Source of the DNA: JAFLCL01 sp039809495
GTDB lineage: Bacteria; Myxococcota_A; Polyangia; Polyangiales; Sandaracinaceae
DNA length: 64,000 nt
Direction: 5' to 3'
Assembly (NCBI GenBank): GCA_039809495.1
Contig: JBDHVC010000003.1
Coordinates: 62,001 to 126,000 of the forward strand
This document shows, in pieces, positions 25,451 through 33,062 of this stretch; the first letter of the stretch is position 1, and every line of letters starts with the position of its first letter. The position numbers and the translations under genes were made by a program. The notes under the pieces were generated by a model. That model was given only the letters and a program-made list of their open reading frames with translations, did not search any database and had not been told where the DNA came from.

Positions 25451-25837
25451 ATGGAGACGCCGGACGTACCCAAGAGCACGCTGCGCGTGCTCGCTTCTCT
25501 CTTGGTGCTCGTGTTCGACGTCGCGCGTGACCGCGCTGCGTCGGCGGTCGAGCGCATCAAACCGCTCGTCGAGCCGCCCGACGATCTCCGCGTGAGCTCG
25601 CGCATCGGCGCGCTCTACAGCGGGCTCGTCGTCCTCGACCGCGGGGAGATCATCGCGGGCATCGTCGTCCAGACGGGGCAGGGCATCCCGCAGCCCTCGG
25701 CGCTCATCACGCCGCCGCCGTCACCCGCACGCTCGCCGTTCGCGGGCATCACTGACCGCTACTCGCGCGGGGAGGGACGCCTGCCCGGCTGGGCCGACGA
25801 CCCGCGCGTCGACGAGGACGAACCGTGGCGCCGCTGA
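25451..25837 (+). CDS. Hypothetical protein, 128 aa
   Basis: An N-terminal hydrophobic stretch (about 10-24, LRVLASLLVLVFDVA) could be a weak membrane or signal anchor; the rest is Pro/Arg-rich and ends in a run of acidic residues. No family recognised. The start at 25451 is chosen because GGAGG lies 8 bases before it; the longer frame from 25412 begins inside a hairpin loop. It overlaps the next gene by 13 bases, so the two are probably coupled. Confidence 0.6.
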   Translation: METPDVPKSTLRVLASLLVLVFDVARDRAASAVERIKPLVEPPDDLRVSSRIGALYSGLVVLDRGEIIAGIVVQTGQGIPQPSALITPPPSPARSPFAGITDRYSRGEGRLPGWADDPRVDEDEPWRR

Positions 25838-26691
25838 CGCTAGCGTCGCTCCGGCACCTCGCGCGCCTCCACCGCACCGGGGTCGACGGCGCGGAGGCGC
25901 AGCTCGCGGCGATCATCGAGGAGCGCGCGGACGAGCTGCCGGCCGCCCTCGGCTTCCCGATGAAGAACCTCGAGCGCCTCCGGGCGCACGAGGACCCGGT
26001 GCAGATCTTGGTCGCGACCATCGAGGGCGCGCCCCGCGTCGCTCGGGCGATGCGCGACCGACACCAGTTCGAGGCGGCGGTCATCCTGGCCGTTCGCCTC
26101 GCGCAGACCGCGGAACGTCGAGAGGATGGGCACCTCGGCCTCGACGTGGCGCTCCTCGGCGAGACGCTTGCGGCCTACCCGGGCCGCGTCGTCACGTTCG
26201 GCGTGCGCGGCTCGGTGGGCGCCGGTCGTCTCCGCGCGGTCGTGCGCAACCTTCGGGGCATGACCTCGGCGGCGGTCACCGTCACGAACGAGCACGTCGT
26301 GGTCGTCTACGCCGGCGAGCGGATGCGCGGGTGCCTCAAGCTCGTGCTCCACCCGCCGGTCGTCGATGGCGAAGCGCTCATCGTGCCCTTCGACCTCGAC
26401 ATCGCCCACGAGGCGCCGGTCGTGGAACAAGAGGCTCTACGGAGCCTCCAAGCGCGGGCGGTGGAGCACGAGCCCGACAACTGCGTCGTGGAGGCTCCGG
26501 CTTCCGCCGCCTACGACGCCCGTGGAGGCGCCGTGGAGCCGGAGTCGACCTCCGCTACCCCCGAAACGGTCCTGGGGCCGCGTAGGCCGTCGCGCATGCC
26601 GCTGCCGTCGGCCACCCGGCGGCCCGAGCGTCGGTTCGCCCTCCGGTTCGTCGAGGCGCTCGCCTCGGCGGTCTTGGGAGGCGGGCCATGA
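25825..26691 (+). CDS. Hypothetical protein, 288 aa
   Basis: GTG start. The N-terminal 100 residues are helical; about 115-210 look like alternating strands (GRVVTFGVRGSVGAGR, AVTVTNEHVVVVYAGE, LKLVLHPPVVDGEALIVPFDLD); the C-terminal 80 residues are Pro/Ala/Ser-rich. No family recognised. The stop overlaps the ATG of the RadC-like gene (ATGA). The three genes from 25451 to 27263 appear to form one operon. Confidence 0.7.
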   Translation: MAPLTLASLRHLARLHRTGVDGAEAQLAAIIEERADELPAALGFPMKNLERLRAHEDPVQILVATIEGAPRVARAMRDRHQFEAAVILAVRLAQTAERREDGHLGLDVALLGETLAAYPGRVVTFGVRGSVGAGRLRAVVRNLRGMTSAAVTVTNEHVVVVYAGERMRGCLKLVLHPPVVDGEALIVPFDLDIAHEAPVVEQEALRSLQARAVEHEPDNCVVEAPASAAYDARGGAVEPESTSATPETVLGPRRPSRMPLPSATRRPERRFALRFVEALASAVLGGGP

Positions 26692-27263
26692 GGCGCGGAC
26701 CGACGCGCATCGACGAGCTGGTGGCGACGCTGCTTCCGAAGGCGCCGCTTCCCGCGCATCTGCCGCCACGGCTCCTCCTCGACGCCGACGTCGTGCCGCC
26801 GGCGAAGGTGGCCGCGAAGGTCCACGCGCTGCGCGAGCTCATCCGCTCGGGCGGGCGCGCGGAGGATCTCCTCGAGCGGCGCATCACCTCGAGCAAGGAC
26901 GTCGCCGAGCACTACATCGCGTACCTCGGCGCCGACACGATGGAGTCGTTCCACGTCGTCGGGCTCGACGCCCGGAACGGGGTGCGCCTCATGCAGTGCG
27001 TGGCACGAGGCGGCATCACCCGCTGCGCGCTCTACCCGCGCGACGTGCTCCGCCCGATCGTGGTGAACGCCTGCGCGGCGTTCATCGCGGTCCACAACCA
27101 CCCGAGCGGCGATCCGTCGCCCAGCTCGGAGGACATCGCCCTCACCGATGAGCTCGCCAAGGGGGCCGACCTCCTCGGCGTTCGCCTCACCGACCACGTC
27201 ATCGTCAGCGCCCGCGGGCACTACAGCTTCGTCGACAGCGGGCTGCTCACCTCGCGGCGCTGA
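26688..27263 (+). CDS. RadC-like JAB/MPN-domain protein
   Basis: The JAB metal site is complete: HNHPSGDPSPSSED at about 131-144 supplies the H-x-H and the downstream Asp, with an upstream SSKDVAEHYIAYLG segment (about 68-81) as in RadC. The N-terminal HhH part of chromosomal RadC is short or missing. RadC-like proteins are abundant on plasmids, phages and integrated elements. Their biochemical role is not settled; they are often next to anti-restriction genes. Overlaps the upstream gene by 4 bases. Confidence 0.9.
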   Translation: MRRGPTRIDELVATLLPKAPLPAHLPPRLLLDADVVPPAKVAAKVHALRELIRSGGRAEDLLERRITSSKDVAEHYIAYLGADTMESFHVVGLDARNGVRLMQCVARGGITRCALYPRDVLRPIVVNACAAFIAVHNHPSGDPSPSSEDIALTDELAKGADLLGVRLTDHVIVSARGHYSFVDSGLLTSRR

Positions 27264-27326
27264 TCCACCGGCGGGAGTCGAGCGCCGCGAGGCGCGCCTC
27301 CCGCTTCTCTTGCCCGTCTCCGGAGC

Positions 27327-27355
27327 TTGTTCCCGTGTTGGCCGGTCGATAGGCT
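27327..27355 (+). promoter_or_regulatory. Promoter with leaderless start, gene 27362
   Basis: TTGTTC at 27327-27332, 17 bases, TAGGCT at 27350-27355; the ATG follows after 6 bases with no ribosome site. One of the clearer members of the TANNNT-box class seen through the window. Confidence 0.5.
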
Positions 27356-27361
27356 GCCGCA

Positions 27362-28231
27362 ATGGTCGACTACGCTGCCCCGAAGATCATCTCGCTGCGC
27401 GAGCACCCGGAGCTGTCCGAGAAGTGGGTCCAGGCGAGGATCGCGGAGAACCCGGCCATCCTCGGGCTCGGGGACCTCGTACTGAAGGACAGCGAGCGGA
27501 TCCACGCGGGGGCAGGGCGCCTCGACTTGCTGCTCCAGGACCGCGAGAGCGAACAACGCTACGAGCTCGAGCTCCAGCTCGGTCGGACCGACCCGGGCCA
27601 CATCATCCGCACGATCGAGTACTGGGACATCGAGAAGACACGCTACCGGCGCCATGAGCACACGGCCGTGCTCGTCGCGGAGGACATCACCAGCCGGTTC
27701 CTCAACGTGATCAAGATCCTGAACGGCGCCGTCCCGCTCGTCGCCCTTCAGATGCAGGCGATCGAGGTCCGGGGCGTCGTGACCTTGGTCTTCACCAAGG
27801 TCATCGACGTGCGCGCCAGCATCGAGGATGCCGAGGAGCAGGAGGAGCCCATCGCCGCGGAGAAGGCAGACCGGGGATGGTGGGAGAGCGCGGGAACATT
27901 GGCGCTCGCCGACAGGCTCTTCGAGGACATCAAGACGTTCGCGCCGAAGATGCAGCTCCGGTACCAGAAGCAGTACATCGGGCTCGGCGAGGGAGACCTG
28001 GCCGACAACTTTGTGACCTTTCGGCCGAAGCGCAGCGCCCTCACGGTCCGCGTCCGCCTCGATCACTCGGAGGAGGTCGACAAGCTCATCCGCGAGGCCG
28101 GCCTCGACCTCATGGCTGACGACGCCGACTCCGGCCGGTACCGGGTCCAGGTGACGCCGAAGAGCTTCGACCAGCAACGGACGGCCATCGCGGAACTCAT
28201 GCGACGCTCGTACACGTTCACTCGCGGGTGA
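27362..28231 (+). CDS. Probable PD-(D/E)XK nuclease-family protein, 289 aa
   Basis: The motif order is E24-like helix (KWVQARIAENP), D55 in GAGRLDLLL, then E68/E70 in YELELQLG, consistent with a restriction-endonuclease fold in which the usual Lys is replaced by Gln. The C-terminal 100 residues (about 185-285) form a separate alpha/beta domain. I recall similar proteins as conserved hypotheticals with nuclease annotation. Single gene, probably leaderless. DNA cleavage is unproven. Confidence 0.65.
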   Translation: MVDYAAPKIISLREHPELSEKWVQARIAENPAILGLGDLVLKDSERIHAGAGRLDLLLQDRESEQRYELELQLGRTDPGHIIRTIEYWDIEKTRYRRHEHTAVLVAEDITSRFLNVIKILNGAVPLVALQMQAIEVRGVVTLVFTKVIDVRASIEDAEEQEEPIAAEKADRGWWESAGTLALADRLFEDIKTFAPKMQLRYQKQYIGLGEGDLADNFVTFRPKRSALTVRVRLDHSEEVDKLIREAGLDLMADDADSGRYRVQVTPKSFDQQRTAIAELMRRSYTFTRG

Positions 28232-28284
28232 GCGCGCGCCCTTTGCCGCCTCCGCTTCTCGGCACCGTTCCGGCGGGCCGGTTG

Positions 28285-28315
28285 CACAAAACTAAACCTC
28301 CGGTCACGTTTCGTG
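28285..28315. promoter_or_regulatory. Inverted repeat before abiEi, candidate autoregulatory site
   Basis: CACAAAAC (28285-28292) and GTTTCGTG (28308-28315) are complementary at 7 of 8 positions with a 15-base spacer, immediately before the antitoxin start. The stretch is unusually AT-rich for this window. AbiEi antitoxins are known to repress their own operon by binding inverted repeats. Confidence 0.5.
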
Positions 28316-28316
28316 C

Positions 28317-28898
28317 GTGCCCGAGCCCACGCAACGTCCGAGCTGGGACCGCCTCTTCGAGATTGCGGCGGGGCAGGCGGGCTACTTCACGACGCAGCAG
28401 GCGTCCGAGGCCGGCTATTCCTCGCAGCTCCTCCTCAAGCACATCCGCGCGGGCCGTGTCGCTCGCGCGCTGCGAGGGATCTATCGCCTCGTCCACTTCC
28501 CCGCGGGCGAGCACGAGGAGCTCGTCACGGCGTGGCTCTGGTCGGAGCGCGCGGGGATCGTGTCGCACCAGACCGCGCTCGCTCTCCACGGTCTCTCCGA
28601 CGCGCTGCCCGCGCAGATCCACCTCACGCTCCCGGCGGCCTGGCGGGCTCGCCGCTTCCGCGTGCCCGCGGGGCTCGTGCTCCACCACGCTGACGTCGCG
28701 CCCGAGGAGCGCACATGGTTCGGCGCCGTGCCGGTCACGACCGCGGGGCGCACGCTCGATGACTGCGCGACGGCTGGCCTGTCGCCCGAGCTGCTCCGGC
28801 AGGCTGCGAGACAGGCGCTGGGGCGCGGCATCGTCACCCGGCGCGAGCTCCGCGTCGTCGAGCGGGCTCTGCGGCCCTTCGGCGGGCTCGCCGCATGA
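28317..28898 (+). CDS. abiEi: AbiEi-family antitoxin
   Basis: 193 residues from a GTG. The N-terminal winged helix (about 12-60: AAGQAGYFTTQQASEAGYSS, then GRVARALRGIYRL) is typical of AbiEi, followed by the conserved SHQTALALHGLSDALP (about 82-97) and the C-terminal helical domain. It is the antitoxin and repressor of a type IV toxin-antitoxin system with phage-abortive activity in known cases. Overlaps the toxin gene by 4 bases (ATGA). An inverted repeat lies directly upstream. Confidence 0.9.
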   Translation: MPEPTQRPSWDRLFEIAAGQAGYFTTQQASEAGYSSQLLLKHIRAGRVARALRGIYRLVHFPAGEHEELVTAWLWSERAGIVSHQTALALHGLSDALPAQIHLTLPAAWRARRFRVPAGLVLHHADVAPEERTWFGAVPVTTAGRTLDDCATAGLSPELLRQAARQALGRGIVTRRELRVVERALRPFGGLAA

Positions 28899-29797
28899 CG
28901 CCGCGGGCATACTCGTCGCCGGAAGCGTTCAAGCAGGCGCTCGAGCAGCGCCTCCGAACGACGAGCAAAGGCGGCCCGGAGCTGACGCGGCGGCGGCAGC
29001 TCCTCGTCTTCGATCGCTTCCTCGCGCGCGTCGCCCTCGTGCTTGGTGACGCGGTCACGCTGAAGGGCGGTCTCGTCCTCGAGCTGCGCCTCTCACGCGC
29101 CCGGACGACGAAGGACGTCGACCTCCGCGTGCTCGGCGACTCGAAGGAGATCCTCGACAAGCTCCGCGAGGCGGGCCGCTCGAACCTCGGCGACTTCATG
29201 GCGTTCGAGGTAGCGCCCGACGCCGAGCACCCAGAGATCCAGAACGACGGAATGCAGTATGAAGGCGTCCGCTTCCGGGCGGAGTGCAAGCTCGCGGGCA
29301 AGCTCTACGGCCAGCCGTTCGGTGTCGATGCGGCGTTCGGCGATCCGATGCTCGGCGAGCCCGACGTCGTCACCGCCGAGGACGTGCTCGCGTTCGCGGG
29401 CGTCGCGCCGCCGAAGCTGCGGCTCTACCCGGTCGAGACTCACATCGCCGAGAAGCTCCACGCCTATACGATGCCGCGAGCGAGACTGAACACCCGCGTG
29501 AAGGATCTGCCCGACCTCGCGCTCCTCGCAACCACGAGGGCGATCGACGGCAAGCGCCTGCGCGCGGCGCTCGATCAGACGTTCGCGTTCCGCAAGACGC
29601 ACCCGCTGCCCACTGCCTTGCCGTCGCCACCAGAGGCGTGGCGCGCGCCCTACGCGGCGATGGCGCGAGAGGACTCGCTCACGTGGCCGGCGCTCGACGA
29701 CGTGACGACGGCGGCGAAGGCGTTCCTCGATCCCGTGCTCGCCAGTGACCTCGACGCTGCGTGGGACGCGGCCGACCGGGTCTGGCGCGTGCGGTGA
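28895..29797 (+). CDS. abiEii: AbiEii/AbiGii-family nucleotidyltransferase toxin
   Basis: 300 residues. The nucleotidyltransferase signature is present: LKGGLVLELRLSRARTTKD (about 56-74) followed by the DVDLRV acidic motif. About 180-200 (VETHIAEKLHAYTMPR) is the second conserved family motif with the catalytic Lys. The toxin of the AbiE pair modifies tRNA in characterised homologues. Translation is coupled to the antitoxin. No sign of inactivation. Confidence 0.9.
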   Translation: MTPRAYSSPEAFKQALEQRLRTTSKGGPELTRRRQLLVFDRFLARVALVLGDAVTLKGGLVLELRLSRARTTKDVDLRVLGDSKEILDKLREAGRSNLGDFMAFEVAPDAEHPEIQNDGMQYEGVRFRAECKLAGKLYGQPFGVDAAFGDPMLGEPDVVTAEDVLAFAGVAPPKLRLYPVETHIAEKLHAYTMPRARLNTRVKDLPDLALLATTRAIDGKRLRAALDQTFAFRKTHPLPTALPSPPEAWRAPYAAMAREDSLTWPALDDVTTAAKAFLDPVLASDLDAAWDAADRVWRVR

Positions 29798-29807
29798 CCG
29801 CGTCGCC

Positions 29808-29837
29808 CGCGAAATCGCGTCCCAATCTCCTATCAGC
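29808..29837 (+). promoter_or_regulatory. Promoter-like motif, copy 2 (CGCGAAA-N10-ATCTCCTATCAGC)
   Basis: CGCGAAA at 29808-29814, 10 bases, ATCTCCTATCAGC at 29825-29837. Both blocks and the spacing are identical to 25140-25169, while the 10 bases between differ. It begins 10 bases after the AbiEii stop and ends 54 bases before the 35-residue membrane protein. Confidence 0.6.
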
Positions 29838-29891
29838 TCGTGGGCCCCGTGCCCGCGGCGCGACGTCCGTGCCGCTCACCCGAAGGAAGCC

Positions 29892-29999
29892 ATGAGAATC
29901 CTCGCCAAGATCTGGAAGCGCCCCGACGTCGTCCGCGCCGCTCTCGCGCTTGTCGTCGCCATCATCGTCGCCGTCCTCGAGAGCCGGCTCGTCGGCTGA
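29892..29999 (+). CDS. Small single-span membrane protein, 35 aa
   Basis: A basic N-terminus (MRILAKIWKRPDVVR) is followed by one hydrophobic helix (about 16-29, AALALVVAIIVAVLE). GAAGGAAG lies just before the ATG. The 48-residue protein at 25231 has a similar layout and an identical upstream motif, so both probably belong to one regulon. The size fits a small type I-like toxin, a lysis protein or a membrane regulator; the sequence does not decide between these. Confidence 0.6.
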   Translation: MRILAKIWKRPDVVRAALALVVAIIVAVLESRLVG

Positions 30000-30020
30000 C
30001 AGGCCTGCGCCGTCCCGCGG

Positions 30021-30224
30021 TCAATCCGGCTGCGGGTCGACGGGCGACGGCACGTCGGTGTCGTCGGGTAGCGCGCGGGCCCTCGCGAGCTCGCGCATCG
30101 CCCGCTTCGCCGCCTTCATCCGCTTCACGCTGCCGCCCTTGCCGGCCGACGCGAGCGCGACCGCCTCCTGCTGGAGCTGCATCGCCTCGAACGCCGCCAG
30201 CGCCATCGCGACCGAACGCCTCAT
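30021..30224 (-). CDS. Small basic hypothetical protein, 67 aa
   Basis: Helical, Ala/Met/Lys/Arg-rich protein ending with an acidic Pro-rich tail. It is the only convincing frame between the 35-residue gene and the recombination operon. No ribosome site is evident and no family is recognised, so confidence is limited. Confidence 0.4.
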   Translation of the reverse strand: MRRSVAMALAAFEAMQLQQEAVALASAGKGGSVKRMKAAKRAMRELARARALPDDTDVPSPVDPQPD

Positions 30225-30273
30225 CCCGGAATTGTAGCGCGCGGCGTCGCGTCGCGCTCCGTCCCTTCACCGC

Positions 30274-30310
30274 GCCGAGCGCGGGTGGCTTCGTGCTGCC
30301 CGCGCTCGGC
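30274..30310 (+). terminator. 12-base-stem hairpin before the recombination operon
   Basis: GCCGAGCGCGGG (30274-30285) pairs perfectly with 30299-30310 around a 13-base loop, followed by GCTTCTCGTTTCC. It could terminate incoming transcription or act as an attenuator in the leader of the gene at 30346. Confidence 0.5.
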
Positions 30311-30345
30311 GCTTCTCGTTTCCACCAACCGCAGAGGAGAACGTC

Positions 30346-31011
30346 ATGCCCGCACCGAAGCTGAACCCCGAGTTCGTCGTCACCATCAAGCAGCGCAACG
30401 AGCGCGGAGAGACCACCGGCGAGAAGCAGTTCGTGCTCTTCGCCGGCCTCCTCGCGCTCGCCCACGAGCTCGGCCTCGAAGAGATCGACACCGCGCTCGT
30501 GCAGGTCCCCGCCGAGGAGAACCAGCGCACTGCCATCGTCCGCGCCGTCGTGAAGGGCAGGCCCGGCAGCTACGCGGGGATCGGCGACGCCTCGCCCGCC
30601 AACACGAACCGGCGGGTCGCGCAGCACCTCATCCGCGTGGCCGAGACGAGGGCGAAGGCCCGGGCGCTCCGCGACTTCACGAACGTGAACCTCGTCGCTT
30701 TCGAGGAACTCGGCGACGACGTCGAAGACGACCGCTTTGAGAGCCCGCCGGCACCGGCCGCGAGGATCCACGCGGCGCGGGCAGCGGCCAACGACGCCCC
30801 GCGCAAGGCGCTGCCGGCGACCGAGCCGCAGAAGCGGGCGCTCTTCCGCCGAGCGTACGAGCTCGGCTACGAGGGGCACGACGCCGCGGGCTTCATCGCC
30901 CAGCGCCTCGGCGTCGAGGTCGAGCGGGCGACCAAGGAGCAGGCGAGCAAGCTGCTCGACGCGCTCGTCCGCGAGCAGCGCGCGAACGGAGGCGACCATG
31001 CCGCCGAGTGA
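30346..31011 (+). CDS. Candidate single-strand annealing protein (Rad52/Sak-like)
   Basis: 221 residues with a strong GAGGAGAA ribosome site. The segment VVKGRPGSYAGIGDASPANT (about 68-87) followed by AETRAKARALRDFTNVN (about 103-119) resembles phage and plasmid annealing proteins of the Rad52-like group. The C-terminal third is a separate helical domain (about 160-215). The next gene, overlapping by 14 bases, is a Cas4/RecB-like exonuclease, the usual partner in phage-type two-component recombination. Family assignment is from memory of motif style and not certain. Confidence 0.6.
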   Translation: MPAPKLNPEFVVTIKQRNERGETTGEKQFVLFAGLLALAHELGLEEIDTALVQVPAEENQRTAIVRAVVKGRPGSYAGIGDASPANTNRRVAQHLIRVAETRAKARALRDFTNVNLVAFEELGDDVEDDRFESPPAPAARIHAARAAANDAPRKALPATEPQKRALFRRAYELGYEGHDAAGFIAQRLGVEVERATKEQASKLLDALVREQRANGGDHAAE

Positions 31012-31798
31012 TCTACCCGGGCACACGAGCGCGTCCCAGCTCGGGACGTACTCGAGGTGCCCGAGGGCCTACGCCTACAAGTACATCGAGCACCGCGAGC
31101 CCGAGGCCCGCGCCCCGGGCATGGCCCTCGGCTCGGCGGTCCACTCGAGCCTCGCGTGGTTCTTCGAGCAGCGCGCCCAGGAGCGCGAGCCGACGATCGA
31201 CGTTACGCTGAAGGTCCTCGGGGCCGACCTCGCCGCCGCGACCGCGTTCGACAACATGCGCTGGGGCGAGACCACGCCCGAGAAGCTCGAGGCGGAAGCG
31301 GAGCGCCTCGTGCGCTTCTTCATCTCGGAGAAGCGCCACCTCCCGATCGTCGAGGCCGAGGTCCGGTTCGACTTCGTGATCGTCGACCCGGACACCGGCG
31401 AGCAGATGCCGCGTCCGATCATCGGCTACTTCGACGCCGAGCTCGCGAACGGCAACCTCGTCGAGCTCAAGACCGCGAAGCGGGCGTACTCGGAGATTGA
31501 CCTCCGGGTCGGGCTCCAGTTCGCCTGCTACCGGACGGCGGCCCGCTACCACGGGGTCGACGTCGAGCTCATGGCCCTCGTGCGGACCAAGATGCCGAGG
31601 CTCCAGCACGCCGTGCTCCCGCACGACCGTGACGTCAGCCGCTGGTTCATGCGGACCGCGGCGTCCATCGAGCGGACCATCCTCGCCGGGCACTTCCCGC
31701 CGGCGCCGGGGATGGCCTGCTCGAGCTGCGAGTACCGAGGAGCGTGCCTCGGCGCCGAGGCGGAGGTGGTCGATGACGACCTCGACGAAGCGGCGTAG
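30998..31798 (+). CDS. Cas4/RecB-like PD-(D/E)XK exonuclease with Fe-S cysteines
   Basis: 266 residues. C21 (YSRCPRAY), H49, D146 (GYFDAEL), E156 and K158 (VELKTAK) and Q174 form the nuclease core; C241, C244 and C250 (CSSCEYRGAC) with C21 make the four-cysteine Fe-S site of AddB/Cas4-type nucleases. It overlaps the annealing-protein gene by 14 bases. With it, it probably resects DNA ends and anneals single strands during element replication or integration. No CRISPR array or other cas gene is present, so this is not an adaptation protein. Confidence 0.85.
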   Translation: MPPSDLPGHTSASQLGTYSRCPRAYAYKYIEHREPEARAPGMALGSAVHSSLAWFFEQRAQEREPTIDVTLKVLGADLAAATAFDNMRWGETTPEKLEAEAERLVRFFISEKRHLPIVEAEVRFDFVIVDPDTGEQMPRPIIGYFDAELANGNLVELKTAKRAYSEIDLRVGLQFACYRTAARYHGVDVELMALVRTKMPRLQHAVLPHDRDVSRWFMRTAASIERTILAGHFPPAPGMACSSCEYRGACLGAEAEVVDDDLDEAA

Positions 31799-31982
31799 GC
31801 CGAAGCGTCCGCGTCTCACGACGCGGGTTCTTTTGGTCGACGGCGAGTGGTTTCTCATCGGCGACCGTGACGGCGAGGGGTTTCACGCCGTGCGCCTCAC
31901 CGGCGCCCTTCGTGACCTCGTGATCCGGATGCAAGAGGAGAACGAGATCGAGATGGAGGCCGCGCTGCTCGCCCGCGGCTGA
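31773..31982 (+). CDS. Small hypothetical protein, 69 aa
   Basis: Overlaps the exonuclease gene by 26 bases in another frame and ends just before a terminator. Very basic N-terminus (TKRRRPKRPRL), then a short beta-like part (VLLVDGEWFLIGDRDGEGFHAV) and a helix. The structured pattern after the overlap supports coding. Probably the third gene of the recombination operon. Confidence 0.55.
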   Translation: MTTSTKRRRPKRPRLTTRVLLVDGEWFLIGDRDGEGFHAVRLTGALRDLVIRMQEENEIEMEAALLARG

Positions 31983-31998
31983 TCACCCCGAGCTCGGG

Positions 31999-32022
31999 GA
32001 ACGACGCGCCCCTGCGTCGTTC
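31999..32022 (+). terminator. Terminator of the recombination operon
   Basis: GAACGACGC, 6-base loop, GCGTCGTTC (perfect 9-base stem), followed by CTTTG. The short palindrome CCCCGAGCTCGGGG lies directly before it. Confidence 0.65.
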
Positions 32023-32058
32023 CTTTGCCCCGACACAAGTCACGATACACTTGCACCC

Positions 32059-32469
32059 ATGAGTCGACCGAGGGCGCAGGAGATCCCGGCAGCCGTGGTG
32101 GAGCGGCTCGTCCGCCAGGGCGACGACTGGCAGCGGATGAAGGGGAACGCGAAGGACCTCGGCTCGGACCACTTCCGCTATCCGACCGACAAGCTCGTGC
32201 AGTTCACCGTGTCCGGCTCGGTCGAGCGCACGCGCGCGGAGGAGAAGGCCGGGGTCGCGGGCGACTCCGTTCTCGGCATCGACCTGGTGCGCCTCGATCC
32301 CGACGACGCTGCCAAGGGCGGCCTCTACAACATCGACCACTACTTCGTAATGCGCGCCGGGCCCGGCCGGTACGTGCAGTACGGCCCGATCAGGAACGAC
32401 GACCACTGGGTCTCCGAGATCCCGAACGAGTACCTCGAGTGCGACGCCCTCGCCCCCGAAAAGCCGTAG
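32059..32469 (+). CDS. Hypothetical protein, 136 aa
   Basis: Soluble acidic protein. About 35-55 (GSDHFRYPTDKLVQFTVSGS) and 88-115 (YNIDHYFVMRAGPGRYVQYG) look like beta strands with conserved aromatics. No family recognised. A TACACT box at 32046-32051 lies 7 bases before the ATG, with TTTGCC 16 bases further up, so it is probably leaderless. It converges with the XRE gene, 12 bases away. Confidence 0.65.
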   Translation: MSRPRAQEIPAAVVERLVRQGDDWQRMKGNAKDLGSDHFRYPTDKLVQFTVSGSVERTRAEEKAGVAGDSVLGIDLVRLDPDDAAKGGLYNIDHYFVMRAGPGRYVQYGPIRNDDHWVSEIPNEYLECDALAPEKP

Positions 32470-32481
32470 TCCTCGCGTCGC

Positions 32482-32715
32482 TCAGGCCGACGAGGGCCCG
32501 ACGCCTCTGAGCAGGACCGAGAGCGTCACGCCGTAGACCTCGGCCAGCTTCGCCAGCGTCGAGAGCCGCGGGTCGAGCACGCCCCGCTCGATCTTCTGGT
32601 AGTGCGACAGCGAGAAGTCGAAGTGGCGGACCACGTCGAGCTGCGAGAGGCCGCGCTTCTCCCGTAGCGCGCGGCACCGCCTGCCGAGCTGGCTCTGGAT
32701 GTCGCCGGCCGCCAT
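32482..32715 (-). CDS. XRE-family HTH repressor, 77 aa
   Basis: A Cro/C1-type helix-turn-helix fills the protein: LGRRCRALREKRGLSQLDVV (about 10-29), FSLSHYQKIERGVLDPRLST (about 34-53) and LAKLAEVYGV. It is divergent from the gene at 32802, with a clear palindrome between them, the usual layout of an autoregulating element repressor. It may keep the element quiet. Confidence 0.9.
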   Translation of the reverse strand: MAAGDIQSQLGRRCRALREKRGLSQLDVVRHFDFSLSHYQKIERGVLDPRLSTLAKLAEVYGVTLSVLLRGVGPSSA

Positions 32716-32736
32716 TCGACCGGGACGCTAGAGGTC

Positions 32737-32769
32737 TACGTCAGATCGCCATACGTCAGGCTTGACGTA
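32737..32769. promoter_or_regulatory. Operator: TACGTCA half-site plus TACGTCA-N4-TGACGTA palindrome
   Basis: A perfect 7-base inverted repeat with a 4-base spacer at 32752-32769, preceded by a direct third copy of TACGTCA at 32737-32743 (centre-to-centre 15 bases). It lies between the divergent XRE gene and 32802. TTGACG at 32762-32767 may also serve as a -35 element. Very likely the site of the XRE protein. Confidence 0.75.
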
Positions 32770-32801
32770 TACTTCAGCCTCCCGCTCCGCCGGAGGTCAC
32801 C

Positions 32802-33050
32802 ATGGCTACGGTCAACTGTCCGAAGTGCAACCGCCGGTTCGATCCGGCGAACTACGTCGTCCAGGGCGGCGCGACCGCCGCCGGCGCCGCCAGCGGCGCG
32901 TGGCTCGGCTCGATGATCGGCATCGTCGCCGGGCCTTTCGGCGGGATGGCTGGGACGATCCCCGGTGCCGTCATCGGCGGCACGCTCGCGTACCTCGGGG
33001 TCTCGAAGTTCGCGCGCTGTCCGGGCTGCACGAACGTCTTCGCCATCTGA
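32802..33050 (+). CDS. Small zinc-ribbon/glycine-zipper membrane protein, 82 aa
   Basis: CPKC at 6-9 and CPGC at 73-76 form a probable four-cysteine zinc ribbon split by a long Gly/Ala-rich hydrophobic region (about 23-66, with GMAGTIPGAVIGGT), which looks like a glycine-zipper membrane hairpin. GGAGG precedes the ATG. Divergent from the XRE gene and likely controlled by it. The zinc pair would sit together on one side of the membrane. No known function. Confidence 0.7.
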   Translation: MATVNCPKCNRRFDPANYVVQGGATAAGAASGAWLGSMIGIVAGPFGGMAGTIPGAVIGGTLAYLGVSKFARCPGCTNVFAI

Positions 33051-33062
33051 GGAGGCCCGGCG

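Noticed and set aside
30998..31798. Cas4-like nuclease as evidence of CRISPR
   Set aside because: No repeat-spacer array and no other cas genes were seen; the gene pairs with an annealing protein.
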